Source: JACCYI01 sp963828075
GTDB lineage: Bacteria; Actinomycetota; Thermoleophilia; Solirubrobacterales; Solirubrobacteraceae
Length of the DNA stretch: 64,000 nucleotides
Assembly: GCA_963828075.1 (NCBI GenBank)
Contig: CAWHDH010000021.1
Span: forward strand, 682,001 to 746,000
Reading direction: 5' to 3'
How positions within the stretch are numbered: the stretch's first letter is position 1; every line of letters starts with the position of its first letter. The position numbers and the translations under genes are program-made. The notes under the pieces were generated by a model. The model was not told where the DNA came from. It ran no database searches and worked only from the letters and a program-made list of their open reading frames with translations. Shown in pieces: positions 33,821 to 43,325 of this stretch.

Positions 33821-35212
33821 GTGCTCACGACGCTCGACGGATACACCACGCCCGCCGGGTTTCATGACGAGGCCGTCTCGCCCGACGGGCGCCTGCGCCC
33901 CGCCGTCTGCGCGGCGCTCGAGGCCATCGGTCGCCACGACCTCGGTGAGCTGTGCACCAGCGTGGCCGAGGCCCTCGAGCGCCAGGGCGTCACGTTCAGC
34001 TCGATCGACGGGGACGCGACCTTCAACCTCTGCCCCGTGCCCCGCGTCATCGAGGCGGGCGAGTGGGCGGGGCTCGAGGCCGGCATCGCCCAGCGCGTCG
34101 CCGCGCTCAACGCGTTCCTGGCGGACGCCTACGGCGAGCAGGCCATCGTCGCCGCCGGTGTCATCCCCGCGCGGGCGATCGAGACGTGCCCGCACTTCGA
34201 GAGGTCCCTGCGCGGTCGCGCGGCCCCCGGCGGCATCTGGGTCGGGATCGCCGGCCTGGATCTCGTCCGCGACGCGTCCGGCCGCTTCCTGGTGCTCGAG
34301 GACAACCTGACGACGCCGTCGGGCGTGGCCTACGCCGTCGCGGCGCGCGAGTCGCTGCGCGAGATGCTCGGGGACGTGGTCGACTCCATCCGGCCGCTCG
34401 ACGGCCTCGCCGACATGCTGCGCGACACGCTGCGGGCGGCGGCGCCGAGCACCGCGGCCGGCGACCCCCGGCTGCTCGTGCTCACCGACGGGCCGGACAA
34501 CGCGGCGTACTGGGAGCACGCCGAGCTGGCGCGGATGATCGGCGCGCCCCTGGCCACGCCCGACGATCTCGAGGTGCGCGAGGGTGTCCTGTGGCTCTCA
34601 GACCACGACGCGCGCATCGACGTCGTCTACCGGCGGACGAACGAGGCGCGCGCCGGCAGCGACGTCGGCCGGCTGCTGCTCGAGCCGTGGCGTCGGGGCA
34701 CGCTCGGCGTCGTCAACGCGTTCGGGACCATGGTGGCCGACGACAAGCTGCTGCACGCCTACGTCGAGGAGATGATCTCGTTCTACCTCGGCGAGGAGCC
34801 GCTGCTGCCGTCCGTGCCGACGTACGACCTCTCGCGCCCGGAGGTGCTCGCGGAGCATCGCGATCGGCTCGGCGAGCTCGTCGTGAAGCCGCGGATCGGC
34901 TATGGGGGGATCGGCGTGATGATCGGCCCGCACGCCGAGGCGGATGAGATCGCGCGCGTCGGGGAGTCCATCGACGAGCGGCCCGGCGACTTCGTCGCCC
35001 AGGAGCCCATCGCGCTGTCCTGCCAGCCGACCGCGATCGACGGGCGGCTGGAGCCCCGCCACGTCGACCTGCGGCCGTTCGCCTTCAACCTCGGCGATCG
35101 CGTCGCGGTCCTCCCCGGCGGCCTCACCCGGGTGGCGCTCGACGAGGGTGCGCTCGTCGTCAATTCGTCGCAGAATGGAGGGGTGAAGGACACCTGGATC
35201 CTGCGATCGTGA
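33821..35212 (+). CDS. circularly permuted type 2 ATP-grasp protein
   Basis: 463 residues from a GTG. The permuted ATP-grasp core has VLEDNLTTPSG (about 160), IDVVYRRTNEAR (about 268), NAFGTMVADDKLLHAY (about 302) and ELVVKPRIGYGGIGVMIGP (about 350), the Mg-ATP binding blocks. Family members form amide or peptide bonds using ATP. The stop overlaps the YbdK-type ligase gene (GTGA), so the two ligases are made together. A paralogue starts at 62727. The product is unknown. Confidence 0.9.
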   Translation: MLTTLDGYTTPAGFHDEAVSPDGRLRPAVCAALEAIGRHDLGELCTSVAEALERQGVTFSSIDGDATFNLCPVPRVIEAGEWAGLEAGIAQRVAALNAFLADAYGEQAIVAAGVIPARAIETCPHFERSLRGRAAPGGIWVGIAGLDLVRDASGRFLVLEDNLTTPSGVAYAVAARESLREMLGDVVDSIRPLDGLADMLRDTLRAAAPSTAAGDPRLLVLTDGPDNAAYWEHAELARMIGAPLATPDDLEVREGVLWLSDHDARIDVVYRRTNEARAGSDVGRLLLEPWRRGTLGVVNAFGTMVADDKLLHAYVEEMISFYLGEEPLLPSVPTYDLSRPEVLAEHRDRLGELVVKPRIGYGGIGVMIGPHAEADEIARVGESIDERPGDFVAQEPIALSCQPTAIDGRLEPRHVDLRPFAFNLGDRVAVLPGGLTRVALDEGALVVNSSQNGGVKDTWILRS

Positions 35213-36342
35213 CCTCGCTGCCGGCATGGGCGCACTGGAGTCCCGAGGCCCTCGAGCGCCCGTGGACGGTCGGGATCGAGGAGGAGGTCATGCTGCTCGA
35301 CGCGGGCGACTGGGCGCTGGCACCGCGGATCGACGACGTGCTCGACGAGCTCGCCGGGGAGCTGGGCGAGCAGGTCTGCGCGGAGACCCACCGCTCGGCC
35401 CTGGAGCTGACGACCGGCGTCCACGCGACGCCGGGGGAGGCGGCCGCCGACCTCGCGCATCTGCGCACGCGGCTGTCGGCCTGCCTGCCCAAGTTCGGCC
35501 TCGCCGCCGGCGCGGCCGGGACCCATCCGATCGCGGAATGGTCCGAGACGCTGATCTCGCCCGGGAAGCGCTATCAGGCCATCTACGGGACGATGCGCGA
35601 GCTCGCGCGCCGCGAGCCGACGTTCGCGCTGCACGTGCACGTCGCCGTACCCGATCCTGAGCTGGCCGTCCGCGCGCTGTCGCGGATGCGCGCCCATGTC
35701 CCGCTGCTGCTCGCGCTGTCCGCGAACTCGCCGTTCTGGCAGGGGCGCGACACCGGCCTCGCCTCGGCGCGGACCCCGCTGTTCCAGGCGTTCCCGCGCG
35801 TCGGCATCCCGCGGCGTTTCGACCGCTACGACGAGTACGTCGAGGCGGTCGACGTGCTCCTGCGCTGCGAGGCGTTCCCCGAGCCGACGTTCCTGTGGTG
35901 GGACCTGCGGCTGCAGCCGCGCTTCGGGACGATCGAGATCCGGGTCATGGACGTGCAGGTCCGCGTCCGCGACACGCTCGCGCTCGTCGCGCTCGTCCAG
36001 TCGCTCGTGCGGCTCGAGGCGGTCGAGGGCTTCGCCGACGCCGCGCTGGTCGGCGCCCCGGAGGTCCTCGACGAGAACCGCTTCCTGGCGGCACGAGACG
36101 GCATGGCGGCGGAGTTCATCGACCCGTCGGGGGAATGCCGGAAGCCGGCCGCCGACTGGCTCGCGGAGGCCCTCGCCGCGTGCGCCCCGCACGCGGCGGC
36201 CCTCGGGTGCGAGAACGATCTCGCCCTCGTGTCCGAGCTGGCGTGCGAACCGGGGGCGCCGCGCCAGCGGGCGGTCGCGGCCGGCGCCGACGGGCTGCCG
36301 GGCCTCGTACGCGCGCTGGCCGTCGCGTTCACGGAGGTCTAG
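35209..36342 (+). CDS. ybdK: glutamate-cysteine-ligase-like carboxylate-amine ligase (YbdK family)
   Basis: 377 residues from a GTG coupled to the ATP-grasp gene. TVGIEEEVMLLD is the GCS2 acidic metal site, LHVHVAVPDPELAVRAL and EIRVMDVQVRV the substrate-binding core. YbdK relatives join a carboxylate to an amine, as in gamma-glutamylcysteine formation, though activity of the family on natural substrates is poorly known. With the ATP-grasp partner it may make a short peptide or modify a protein C-terminus. It converges on repeat array C. Confidence 0.9.
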   Translation: MTSLPAWAHWSPEALERPWTVGIEEEVMLLDAGDWALAPRIDDVLDELAGELGEQVCAETHRSALELTTGVHATPGEAAADLAHLRTRLSACLPKFGLAAGAAGTHPIAEWSETLISPGKRYQAIYGTMRELARREPTFALHVHVAVPDPELAVRALSRMRAHVPLLLALSANSPFWQGRDTGLASARTPLFQAFPRVGIPRRFDRYDEYVEAVDVLLRCEAFPEPTFLWWDLRLQPRFGTIEIRVMDVQVRVRDTLALVALVQSLVRLEAVEGFADAALVGAPEVLDENRFLAARDGMAAEFIDPSGECRKPAADWLAEALAACAPHAAALGCENDLALVSELACEPGAPRQRAVAAGADGLPGLVRALAVAFTEV

Positions 36343-36454
36343 CGGGCGCCGCGGCGAGGTGCGCTTCGCCGCTGGTTGGGTGGTCGATCACGCGGGCTGG
36401 CCCGGCGGGTGAGGAGGGAGGCAGGGGTGAACGACCGCTGATGGACCGGTTTTC

Positions 36455-36573
36455 AGGGGCCGTTGGGTCACACGCGTGGACGTTTTTCGGCCGCGTGTGA
36501 CCAGACGGCCGTATAGGGGCCTCTACGTCACACGCGACCAGAATCGGCCCTCGGGTGTGACGAAACGGCCCCT
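36455..36573. repeat. palindromic repeat array C between convergent genes
   Basis: The 309-bp gap between the ligase and Lys/Ala/Pro-rich genes has two large hairpins exactly 60 bp apart. Unit 1 arms are 36455-36476 and 36491-36510 (17 of 19 core bases pair). Unit 2 arms are 36515-36536 and 36552-36573. Both contain AGGGGCC and GTCACACGCG or close variants. The arm sequence differs from arrays A and B. The rest of the gap, 36343-36454 and 36574-36651, shows nothing I recognise. Confidence 0.75.
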
Positions 36574-36651
36574 CCGCCCGAACCCCTTCCGTCGATGCGT
36601 CAGTTGTGGTCCGCCGAGTGGCACGGACCACCACGACGGACGCACACGGAA

Positions 36652-37425
36652 CTAGGCGGCGTCGTCCCCGGGGCTCGTCGTCGCGGTGGCCGGCGTGGGT
36701 GCGGGCTCGTCGGCGGGCTTCGCGGCCGGCGCGGGCTTCGCAGCGGCGGGCTTGGGCTTGGCCGCCGGCACGGGCTTGGGCTTCGCGGCGGCGGCGGCGG
36801 GCTTGGGCTTGGCCGCCGGCACGGGCTTGGGCTTCGCGGCGGCGGCGGGCTTGGGCTTGGCGGCCGCAGCGGGCTTGGGCTTCGCGGCCGCCGGCTTGGG
36901 CTTGGCGGCCTTGGACTCGGCGGCCGCCGGGGTCTTGCGCGCGGCGGTCTTGGGCTTCGCCGGCGCCGCCGGGGCCGGGGCCGACGCTGCCGCCGCGGTC
37001 GTGCCCGAGGAGGTGGCGGTCGCGGCTGCGGCCGGCGGCGCGGGCTTGGCGGCCTTCGGCTTCGCGGCGGCGGGCTTGGCGGCCGCCGGTGGCTTCGGCT
37101 TCGCGGCCTTCGGCTTCGCCGCCGGCTTGGCCGCGGCCGGCTTGGCCGCGGCGGGCTTGGCCCGCGCCGCGGGCGGCTTGGGCTTGGCGGCCTTCGGCTT
37201 CGTGCGGACGGGGGCGCGCTTCTGGGTCCCCGCGGTCGCCTTCGCGGAGGCCTTGGCCCGGCTGGTGGCCGTCGGGGTCGCGGCAGGAGCGGTGGGCGGC
37301 GCGCTGGTGGCCTTGGCGGCGTCGTCGTCGCCGAACTGCTCGCGCACCTTGCTGACGACCTCCGACACGACCGTGGTGCCGGCGCCGACCGCCTTGCTGA
37401 TGATGTCCTTGGGAGTGATGGGCAT
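36652..37425 (-). CDS. Lys/Ala/Pro-rich low-complexity protein (histone H1-like tail)
   Basis: 257 residues. A short N-terminal amphipathic segment (PKDIISKAVGAGTTVVSEVVSKVREQFGDD) is followed by about 200 residues of KPKPAAA/AKPKAAKP repeats and an acidic end (PGDDAA). This resembles eukaryotic H1 tails and the AlgP/HU-extension proteins of bacteria, which bind DNA. No conserved DNA-binding domain is present, so the role is inferred only. The repeats are also visible in the DNA. It follows the last mce gene on the same strand by 47 bp, with no clear ribosome binding site. Confidence 0.7.
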   Translation of the reverse strand: MPITPKDIISKAVGAGTTVVSEVVSKVREQFGDDDAAKATSAPPTAPAATPTATSRAKASAKATAGTQKRAPVRTKPKAAKPKPPAARAKPAAAKPAAAKPAAKPKAAKPKPPAAAKPAAAKPKAAKPAPPAAAATATSSGTTAAAASAPAPAAPAKPKTAARKTPAAAESKAAKPKPAAAKPKPAAAAKPKPAAAAKPKPVPAAKPKPAAAAAKPKPVPAAKPKPAAAKPAPAAKPADEPAPTPATATTSPGDDAA

Positions 37426-37472
37426 GGGGTGGACGGTACCGCCGCCGCGGCACGCGCAAACCCGGCCGGGCC

Positions 37473-38924
37473 TCAGGGCTTCTCGTAGATGTTGCGCGTC
37501 AGCTGCGGGAACTGCTTGGTCGTCTGACCCTTGAACGTGATCGGTTTCTGCACCCGGCACCCCGGCGATCCCTGGGGTCCGGTGCGGGGCTCCATCTCGC
37601 CGCCCGAAGGGGAGTTCACGCAATCCCACGCCGGCAGGATCTTGAACTTCTGCGCCTCCGGGCTGCTGAGCACGCCGAGCGGGTTGAGGAACGCGTTGCC
37701 GCGGTTGGTCGCCAGGCGGTTCGGATAGACCGCGACGCTCTCGGCCCCGGTCGCGCCGAACTGGCGCAGGTAGTGGCCGTTGGTCCCGGGCTTGGGGCTC
37801 TTGACCTTGGCCGCCGTGGCCACGCCGAGGTTGGCGAACATGTCGGAGAGCGTGTGCGCGTGCACGCCGATGTACTCGAGGATCGGGTTGATCTCGCCGA
37901 GGAACGGGCCGAGCTCGTTCAGGACGGGCCGCACGCCGTCGAGGATCTCGCTCGTCGCGGGCAGCGACTTCTTGGAGATGGTGAGCAGCGGGTCGAGGTT
38001 GATGAAGAACCGGCGCAGGTCCGGAGCGAAGTCGCCGACCGCGTCGAGTGTGGGGTCGAGGTCGTCCAGCGCCGGTTGCAGGTCCACCAGCAGCGGCTGC
38101 GTGTCCTTCGCGAACGTCTCGAGCCGCTCGGCGGTCAGCTTGGACTCGTCGAGGAACGTCGGGAACACCCGCCACGTCTGGGCGAACGCCTCCTGCTCGC
38201 GCGCGATCGCGTTGAAGACGTCGTCCTGCGCGGTGAGCAGCAGCTGCAGCTGCCCTTCCTTCTCGGTGAGCGCGCCGAACACGACCGCCGTGTTCTTGAC
38301 GAGGCCGCGGACCGTCGCGCGCTGCTCGTCCAGCAGGTCGGTGAGGTCACCCCCGCTCTCCACGAAGGCGGGGAACTGCCCGAAGGCGTCGTTGATGTCG
38401 CGCCCGCGGTTCTGGACCGCGAGGCCGGTGTCGCGCTGCCAGGTCCGGAACGCCTTGCGCGTGAAGGGATCCAGGGCGTTGAGGATCTCGTCGAGCTCGA
38501 CCGACGGCCGCACCCGGGAGTTGGCGAGCCGCTCGCCCTCGGCCAGCGCCCGCGCGCCCTCCGAGCCCAGCGACATCTCCACGAAGGTCTCGCCGAGCAG
38601 CGTCTTCTGGCGCAGCTGAGCGATCGCGTCGCGGCGGATCGGCGCGTACTTGCGGTAGATCTCGAGCGTGGCGAGCGTCCGGTTGCCGTTCGGGTCGCGA
38701 TCCTTGGCGCTGACGCGCCCGATCTTCACGCCGGAGACGCGGACGTCGGCCTCGACCGCCAGCTGGGTCGCCTCCGGGAAGCCGACCTGGATCCGGTAGC
38801 CCTGAGGCTTGAGCGGCACCGAGCCGCCGAACGACAGCCACAGGAACAGCAGCAGCCCGAAGCACGACAGCGCGAAGACGACCATCGTGAGGATCCGGAC
38901 GACGGAGGGGGCCTGTTTCTGCAT
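37473..38924 (-). CDS. MCE family protein, sixth and last gene of the mce operon
   Basis: 483 residues. One N-terminal membrane helix (about 10-32), then the MlaD/MCE domain (about 40-120; VEADVRVSGVKIGRVSAKDRD), then a long helical region and a C-terminal segment with cysteines (DCVNSP, GCRVQ). MCE proteins form a hexameric tunnel that carries lipids across the envelope. Its ATG shares one base with the preceding stop (TGATG). It corresponds by position to MceF. Confidence 0.9.
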   Translation of the reverse strand: MQKQAPSVVRILTMVVFALSCFGLLLFLWLSFGGSVPLKPQGYRIQVGFPEATQLAVEADVRVSGVKIGRVSAKDRDPNGNRTLATLEIYRKYAPIRRDAIAQLRQKTLLGETFVEMSLGSEGARALAEGERLANSRVRPSVELDEILNALDPFTRKAFRTWQRDTGLAVQNRGRDINDAFGQFPAFVESGGDLTDLLDEQRATVRGLVKNTAVVFGALTEKEGQLQLLLTAQDDVFNAIAREQEAFAQTWRVFPTFLDESKLTAERLETFAKDTQPLLVDLQPALDDLDPTLDAVGDFAPDLRRFFINLDPLLTISKKSLPATSEILDGVRPVLNELGPFLGEINPILEYIGVHAHTLSDMFANLGVATAAKVKSPKPGTNGHYLRQFGATGAESVAVYPNRLATNRGNAFLNPLGVLSSPEAQKFKILPAWDCVNSPSGGEMEPRTGPQGSPGCRVQKPITFKGQTTKQFPQLTRNIYEKP

Positions 38925-40252
38925 CAGCCGAGGGCACCGCCACAGATCGTGGGATCGTTGAGGACGCCGGTCAGCCCGAGCACGAACTCGGCCGCCGGGT
39001 TCGTGGCCGCCGTGCTCTTGATGGTGTTGCAGGTGCCCCCGAGGATGAACGGCCGGAACACGCCGTTGGCGTCCTGCCCGGAGAAGATCGCGATCGACTG
39101 GTGCGACAGCCAGGCGAGGTAGAACAGGTAGCCCTCGTCGCGGCCGACGACCTCGGGACCCTGGCGCCCTTCCGAGTTGAACGCGAGGAGGTTGAAGAGG
39201 CGGTTGAGGCTCGTGATGGTCCGGGTCAGGCCCGGCTCGCCCTCGGCCAGGCCGTGCGCGGCGGGCTTGAGCTCGCGCAGCAGCGGCCGCGCCTCGCGCA
39301 CGAACGGCCGGATGTCACGCGCCAGCAGCGGTGCGGCCTCGCGTGCGAACGGCAGCGTCGCCTTGTTCGCGCGATCCAGAGCGCGGACGGCCGGCCGCAG
39401 GCGCTCGGATGCCGGGGCGAGGACGTTCGCGAACCGCTCGACCTTGGCGAGCGTATTCGTCGTCTGGACCAGCGCGCTCGGCAACTCGCGCACCGTCGCG
39501 GCGACGTTCGAGCGCTCCGCGGCGAACTGGCGGAAGACCGCGGCGGACGAGTCCACGAGTTGGGCGAGGTCGTCGTCGGCGCGCCCGAGCTCCGCGTTGA
39601 GCTTGTTCAGCGAGTTCATCAGCCGGCGCAGGTCGCGGCGCCGGCCGGCGACCTCGCCCGACACCGCGGCGATGTCGCGGTAGGTCGGCTCGAAGCGCTT
39701 GAGCACCGCGTTGAGGTCGTCCGCCCGGCCTTCGAGGCCGCCGCGGGCGCCGTTGAGCAGCAGCTTCAGGTAGTCGCGCGTGTCCACGTCGAGCGCGGAG
39801 AAGAACTCGTCCGGGTTGACGTCGGGCAGCGTGTTGGAGATCGGCATCGTCCAGTTCGCGCGCGCCGCCGGCGCATCACCCTTGCCCGGCATCAGCTCGA
39901 TGAACATGTCCTTCAGGCCGGTCTTGGGTCGCAGCAGCCCGGTCCAGTTCGTCCGGACCAGGCCCTTCCACTTCTTGTCGAGGTCGAACGTGATGATCGC
40001 CTGGCCGTTGACGAGGTCGACCTTCGAGATGTCGCCGACCCGCACGCCCGAGACGCGGACCGTCTGGCCCTGCCCCGGCGTGATCGCCTGACCGGTGGTG
40101 AACGCGCCCTTGATCTGGAACGGCTTGTCCTCGATGAGCGGGAAGCGCATCCGCTGCTCGTTGAGGATGTACAGCGAGACGCCGATGGCGACGACGAACA
40201 GCGCCAGGATGGCGGCGAAGTCGACCGCGTGGTCCTTGATCGCGCGCTTCAC
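38924..40252 (-). CDS. MCE family protein, fifth gene
   Basis: 442 residues from a GTG overlapping the previous TGA. N-terminal helix (about 11-30), MCE domain (about 38-115) with TVRVSGVRVGDISKVDLVNG, then a helical region (DDLNAVLKRFEPTYRDIAAV) and a Gly/Thr-rich C-terminal end with two cysteines (GGTCNT and TICGG). There is no lipobox, although the fifth Mce protein of mycobacteria is usually a lipoprotein. Confidence 0.9.
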   Translation of the reverse strand: MKRAIKDHAVDFAAILALFVVAIGVSLYILNEQRMRFPLIEDKPFQIKGAFTTGQAITPGQGQTVRVSGVRVGDISKVDLVNGQAIITFDLDKKWKGLVRTNWTGLLRPKTGLKDMFIELMPGKGDAPAARANWTMPISNTLPDVNPDEFFSALDVDTRDYLKLLLNGARGGLEGRADDLNAVLKRFEPTYRDIAAVSGEVAGRRRDLRRLMNSLNKLNAELGRADDDLAQLVDSSAAVFRQFAAERSNVAATVRELPSALVQTTNTLAKVERFANVLAPASERLRPAVRALDRANKATLPFAREAAPLLARDIRPFVREARPLLRELKPAAHGLAEGEPGLTRTITSLNRLFNLLAFNSEGRQGPEVVGRDEGYLFYLAWLSHQSIAIFSGQDANGVFRPFILGGTCNTIKSTAATNPAAEFVLGLTGVLNDPTICGGALG

Positions 40253-41814
40253 GGTGCCCCCGCCTTCGCCACGCCGCTCGTCAGCTTGTCCAGCGATGCC
40301 TGCGGCAGTGGGTCGTCGACGACCTTGTAGGGCAGCTCGAGCCGCTTGAGGTCACGCCGCAGCCAGCGGACCGCCGCCTTGCGCGCCGTGACGCGCTTGG
40401 CCTCGGCGCCCGGGGCCTGGTGGTTGACCGTGCGCGCCGGGGGCGGCGCCTGCGCGATCGAGCGCAGGTCGGGCTTCTCCTGGGTCTCGCACGGGACGTC
40501 GGCGCGCAGCGGCGGCATGTCGGCCTTCGGCGGGTTGACGCCCATGAGCGGCACGCCGGAGAAGAAGAAGCGGCCGTCGTTGAGCCCGTACGCGTAGTTG
40601 AACCCGTTCGGCGCCGAGCGGACGTACTGGCCGTTGGCGTCGAAGTTGCGCGACTCGGCGGCGATCCCCGGCATCCACTTGACCTGCTCCTCGTAGACCG
40701 GCCCGCTGGCGGGGAACGCCGCGTCGCCGACCTTGTCCTCACGCCACGGCGTGATGACCTCGTTGCCGCAGGACGACAGCGCCCGCAGCTGGCGCTGGAG
40801 CTCGACGCCGCCTTCGTTGAGCTCGGCGAGGTCCGGGACGACGGCGCGCAGGTCGGCGGCGAGACCCCGGAGCTCGGGCTTGCTCACGAGGCCGCGCAGC
40901 TGCCGCACGAGCGGCCGGGCGGCGTCGAGCGCCGGGCCGGAGGAGCGGACCGCGGGCCGCAGGTCGGCGACGAACCGCCGGAGCGGCGGGAAGGCGGTGT
41001 TCAGCGCGCCGAGCGCGCTGCGCCCGGCAGTCAGCGTCCGCGGCAGCTCGGCGATCGCCGCGCTGAGGTTCTGGCCCTCGGACGCGAGGGCGTCCGCCGT
41101 GACGGCGAGGTCCGTGACCAGCGCCTTGAGTTGCTCCGGCGACCGGTCCAGGCCGCGCGCGAAGCGGTCGGCACCGCGGACGAAGCCCGTCAGGTCGTGC
41201 TCCTCGAGGCCGAGCAGCGCCTCGTTGACGATCGCCGAGTCGCGGAACGCCGGCTTCCAATAGCGCAGCGAGCGGTTGTAGGCACCGGCGCCGCCGCGCG
41301 TCAGGGCGCGGCCGTACTCGTCGAGCACGATCTTGAGGTCCTGGCGGGTGTCGGACTGCAGGGCGGACAGGATCTCGCCGAACTGCACCGGCGCCGCCGT
41401 CTGCTGGACCGGGACCATGTGGCCGTCCTCGATCAGCGGGGCGCTCGGCGAGCCGGGGCTGACGTCGACGAACCAGTTGCCTTCGAGGAAGATCCGCGGC
41501 CGGATCTTCATCTTGAGGTCCTCGTGGAGCGGCAACCCCTTGTCCTTGAACTCCATCGTGACGATCGCCCCGTCGCGCGCGCCGGGCAGCGGCTTGACCT
41601 TCGTCACCGTTCCGACGTTCACGCCGGCCACGCGGACCGGCGACTTCGGCTTGATGTCGTTCGCCGTGCGGAACGCGGCCGACACCTCGAACCCCTTGGT
41701 GAACGGGATGCTCTTGGTGAACCCGAAGTAGCAGGCGACGACGATGATCACGAGCGCGACCAGGCCGGCCACGAACGGCGTGGGACCCCGCTGCCTGACG
41801 CGCCGGCCGCTCAC
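40249..41814 (-). CDS. MCE family protein, fourth gene
   Basis: 521 residues from a start overlapping the previous stop (GTGA). Membrane helix at about 14-33, MCE domain (about 40-120; SPVRVAGVNVGTVTKVKPLP), a long helical tail and a basic C-terminal segment (VTARKAAVRWLRRDLKRLEL). The helical tail after the MCE domain should make part of the tunnel with the other five subunits. Confidence 0.9.
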   Translation of the reverse strand: MSGRRVRQRGPTPFVAGLVALVIIVVACYFGFTKSIPFTKGFEVSAAFRTANDIKPKSPVRVAGVNVGTVTKVKPLPGARDGAIVTMEFKDKGLPLHEDLKMKIRPRIFLEGNWFVDVSPGSPSAPLIEDGHMVPVQQTAAPVQFGEILSALQSDTRQDLKIVLDEYGRALTRGGAGAYNRSLRYWKPAFRDSAIVNEALLGLEEHDLTGFVRGADRFARGLDRSPEQLKALVTDLAVTADALASEGQNLSAAIAELPRTLTAGRSALGALNTAFPPLRRFVADLRPAVRSSGPALDAARPLVRQLRGLVSKPELRGLAADLRAVVPDLAELNEGGVELQRQLRALSSCGNEVITPWREDKVGDAAFPASGPVYEEQVKWMPGIAAESRNFDANGQYVRSAPNGFNYAYGLNDGRFFFSGVPLMGVNPPKADMPPLRADVPCETQEKPDLRSIAQAPPPARTVNHQAPGAEAKRVTARKAAVRWLRRDLKRLELPYKVVDDPLPQASLDKLTSGVAKAGAP

Positions 41815-43325
41815 TTCTCGATCTCCGGCGGGATCTGCGGGCCGATCTTCGGGCGCCGGGTGAACGTCTGCCCGGCGGGCACGCGCGGGCGGCCCGTGAA
41901 GGTCGGCCCGGAGTTGCCCGGGATCGAGGGATCGACGACGGTCTTGAACTTGGGATCGCCGTAGTGGTTGCGCCGTTCCATGTAGCCGCGCTGGCCGGAC
42001 TCGCAGTCGGCGTTGCCCTGCTCGTCGATCGCCGCCGAGTAGTTGTTGGAGTGCAGGTGCTGCGGGGTGCCGGAGAGCACCCCCTGGCCGTTGGCGGGCT
42101 CAGGCGCGCCGAGCGAGGCGACCGTGTTGTCCTGGCGGCCGGCCTGGTTGAGCAGCGTGCGCTGGGCGCCGCCCGTCGGGTCGGTCTCGGTCAGGTGCTC
42201 GGCGACGTGGGTCCAGGCGTAGTTGAAGTAGTTGCAGACCGTGATGTACGGACCGACGAACCGGACGGTCGGGTTCAGCGTGTTCGCCGTGTCGCCGAGC
42301 CCGCGGAACGCCGCGCCCGTCCCCGGGTTCTCCATCAGGCGCTCGAGCGAGGCGAGCGTGTCGCGCAGCTCGTCGTTGACCTTCGGGGTGCGCGGCAGGA
42401 CCCGCGTGCCCGCCTCGAGCGCCGGGATGATGCGCGGCAGGGTCCCCGGGAGCCGGCCGGCCGCGCGGTCCAGCGAGACCGAGAAGTCGCGAAGCTCCAC
42501 CAGGAACGGCCGCTGCACCCGGAACGAGCGGATCGACGTCTTCAGCGTCGGGACGGACTTGGAGATCGTCGACTTCAGCGCCTCCGGGTCGCGCGACCAG
42601 GCCTCGAAGGTGTCGGCGCCCGAGGTGAACGAATGCGCCCAGCGATCGACCACCGGGCTGGTGACGCGCGTGAAGTCGGCGAGCTCGTCGAAGAAGCCGC
42701 GCAGGTCGGTGTCCGGATCGCTCAGGTTGCGCATGACCGGCTCGAGCGTGCGCAGGAAGCGCGGCAGCTCGGCGATCGTCCGGTTCAGGCTCGGGCCGCG
42801 CGTGGTCAGCGCGTCGCCGAAGCCGCGCAGGCTGCGCCGGGCGCCGGCGCGCGTCGGCTCGTCGAAGATGCTGTAGAGCTCGTCGAGCTCGACCGGGATC
42901 GTGGCGCTCTCGGCCGGGAGCGTGTCGCCGTCCTGCAGGATCTCCTTGGACTTGCCGCGGTCCACCTCGACGTACTTGAGCCCGAGCACCGACCGCGGCC
43001 GGATCGCGACCTTGGTGTCGACCGGCACCTCGGAGTGCTTCATGTCGATCTTGAGCGTGGCGGTGGCGCCGACGCCGCCGTCCTTCAACGGGACGGCGCG
43101 CATCTTGTCGACGATGCCGATGCGCAGGCCGCCCTCGCGGACCTCGTTGCCGGGCAGCAGGTTCGCGCCGTTGGGCAGCTCGATCCTGATCTGCTTGGTC
43201 GGCACGAACGGCAGGCCGCGGTTGGCGTTCCAGGCGAGGAAGCTCGCCACGTTGACGATGAGCAGCGTGACCGCCCCGACGAGGACGGGGTTGGCGAAGA
43301 CTCCGGCGCTCGGACGGCTTCTCAT
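41811..43325 (-). CDS. MCE family protein, third gene
   Basis: 504 residues. Helix at about 10-32, MCE domain (about 42-120; GNEVREGGLRIGIVDKMRAV) and VKVAIRPRSVLGLKYVEVDRG-like strands, then the helical region and a long Pro-rich C-terminal end (GRPRVPAGQTFTRRPKIGPQ). The ATG overlaps the previous stop as ATGA. Confidence 0.9.
   Translation of the reverse strand: MRSRPSAGVFANPVLVGAVTLLIVNVASFLAWNANRGLPFVPTKQIRIELPNGANLLPGNEVREGGLRIGIVDKMRAVPLKDGGVGATATLKIDMKHSEVPVDTKVAIRPRSVLGLKYVEVDRGKSKEILQDGDTLPAESATIPVELDELYSIFDEPTRAGARRSLRGFGDALTTRGPSLNRTIAELPRFLRTLEPVMRNLSDPDTDLRGFFDELADFTRVTSPVVDRWAHSFTSGADTFEAWSRDPEALKSTISKSVPTLKTSIRSFRVQRPFLVELRDFSVSLDRAAGRLPGTLPRIIPALEAGTRVLPRTPKVNDELRDTLASLERLMENPGTGAAFRGLGDTANTLNPTVRFVGPYITVCNYFNYAWTHVAEHLTETDPTGGAQRTLLNQAGRQDNTVASLGAPEPANGQGVLSGTPQHLHSNNYSAAIDEQGNADCESGQRGYMERRNHYGDPKFKTVVDPSIPGNSGPTFTGRPRVPAGQTFTRRPKIGPQIPPEIEK

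Noticed and set aside
36595..37534. Plus-strand Gly/Leu-rich frames opposite the Lys/Ala/Pro protein
   Set aside because: These are translations of the complement of the KPKPAAA repeats; they have no ribosome binding site or recognised motif.
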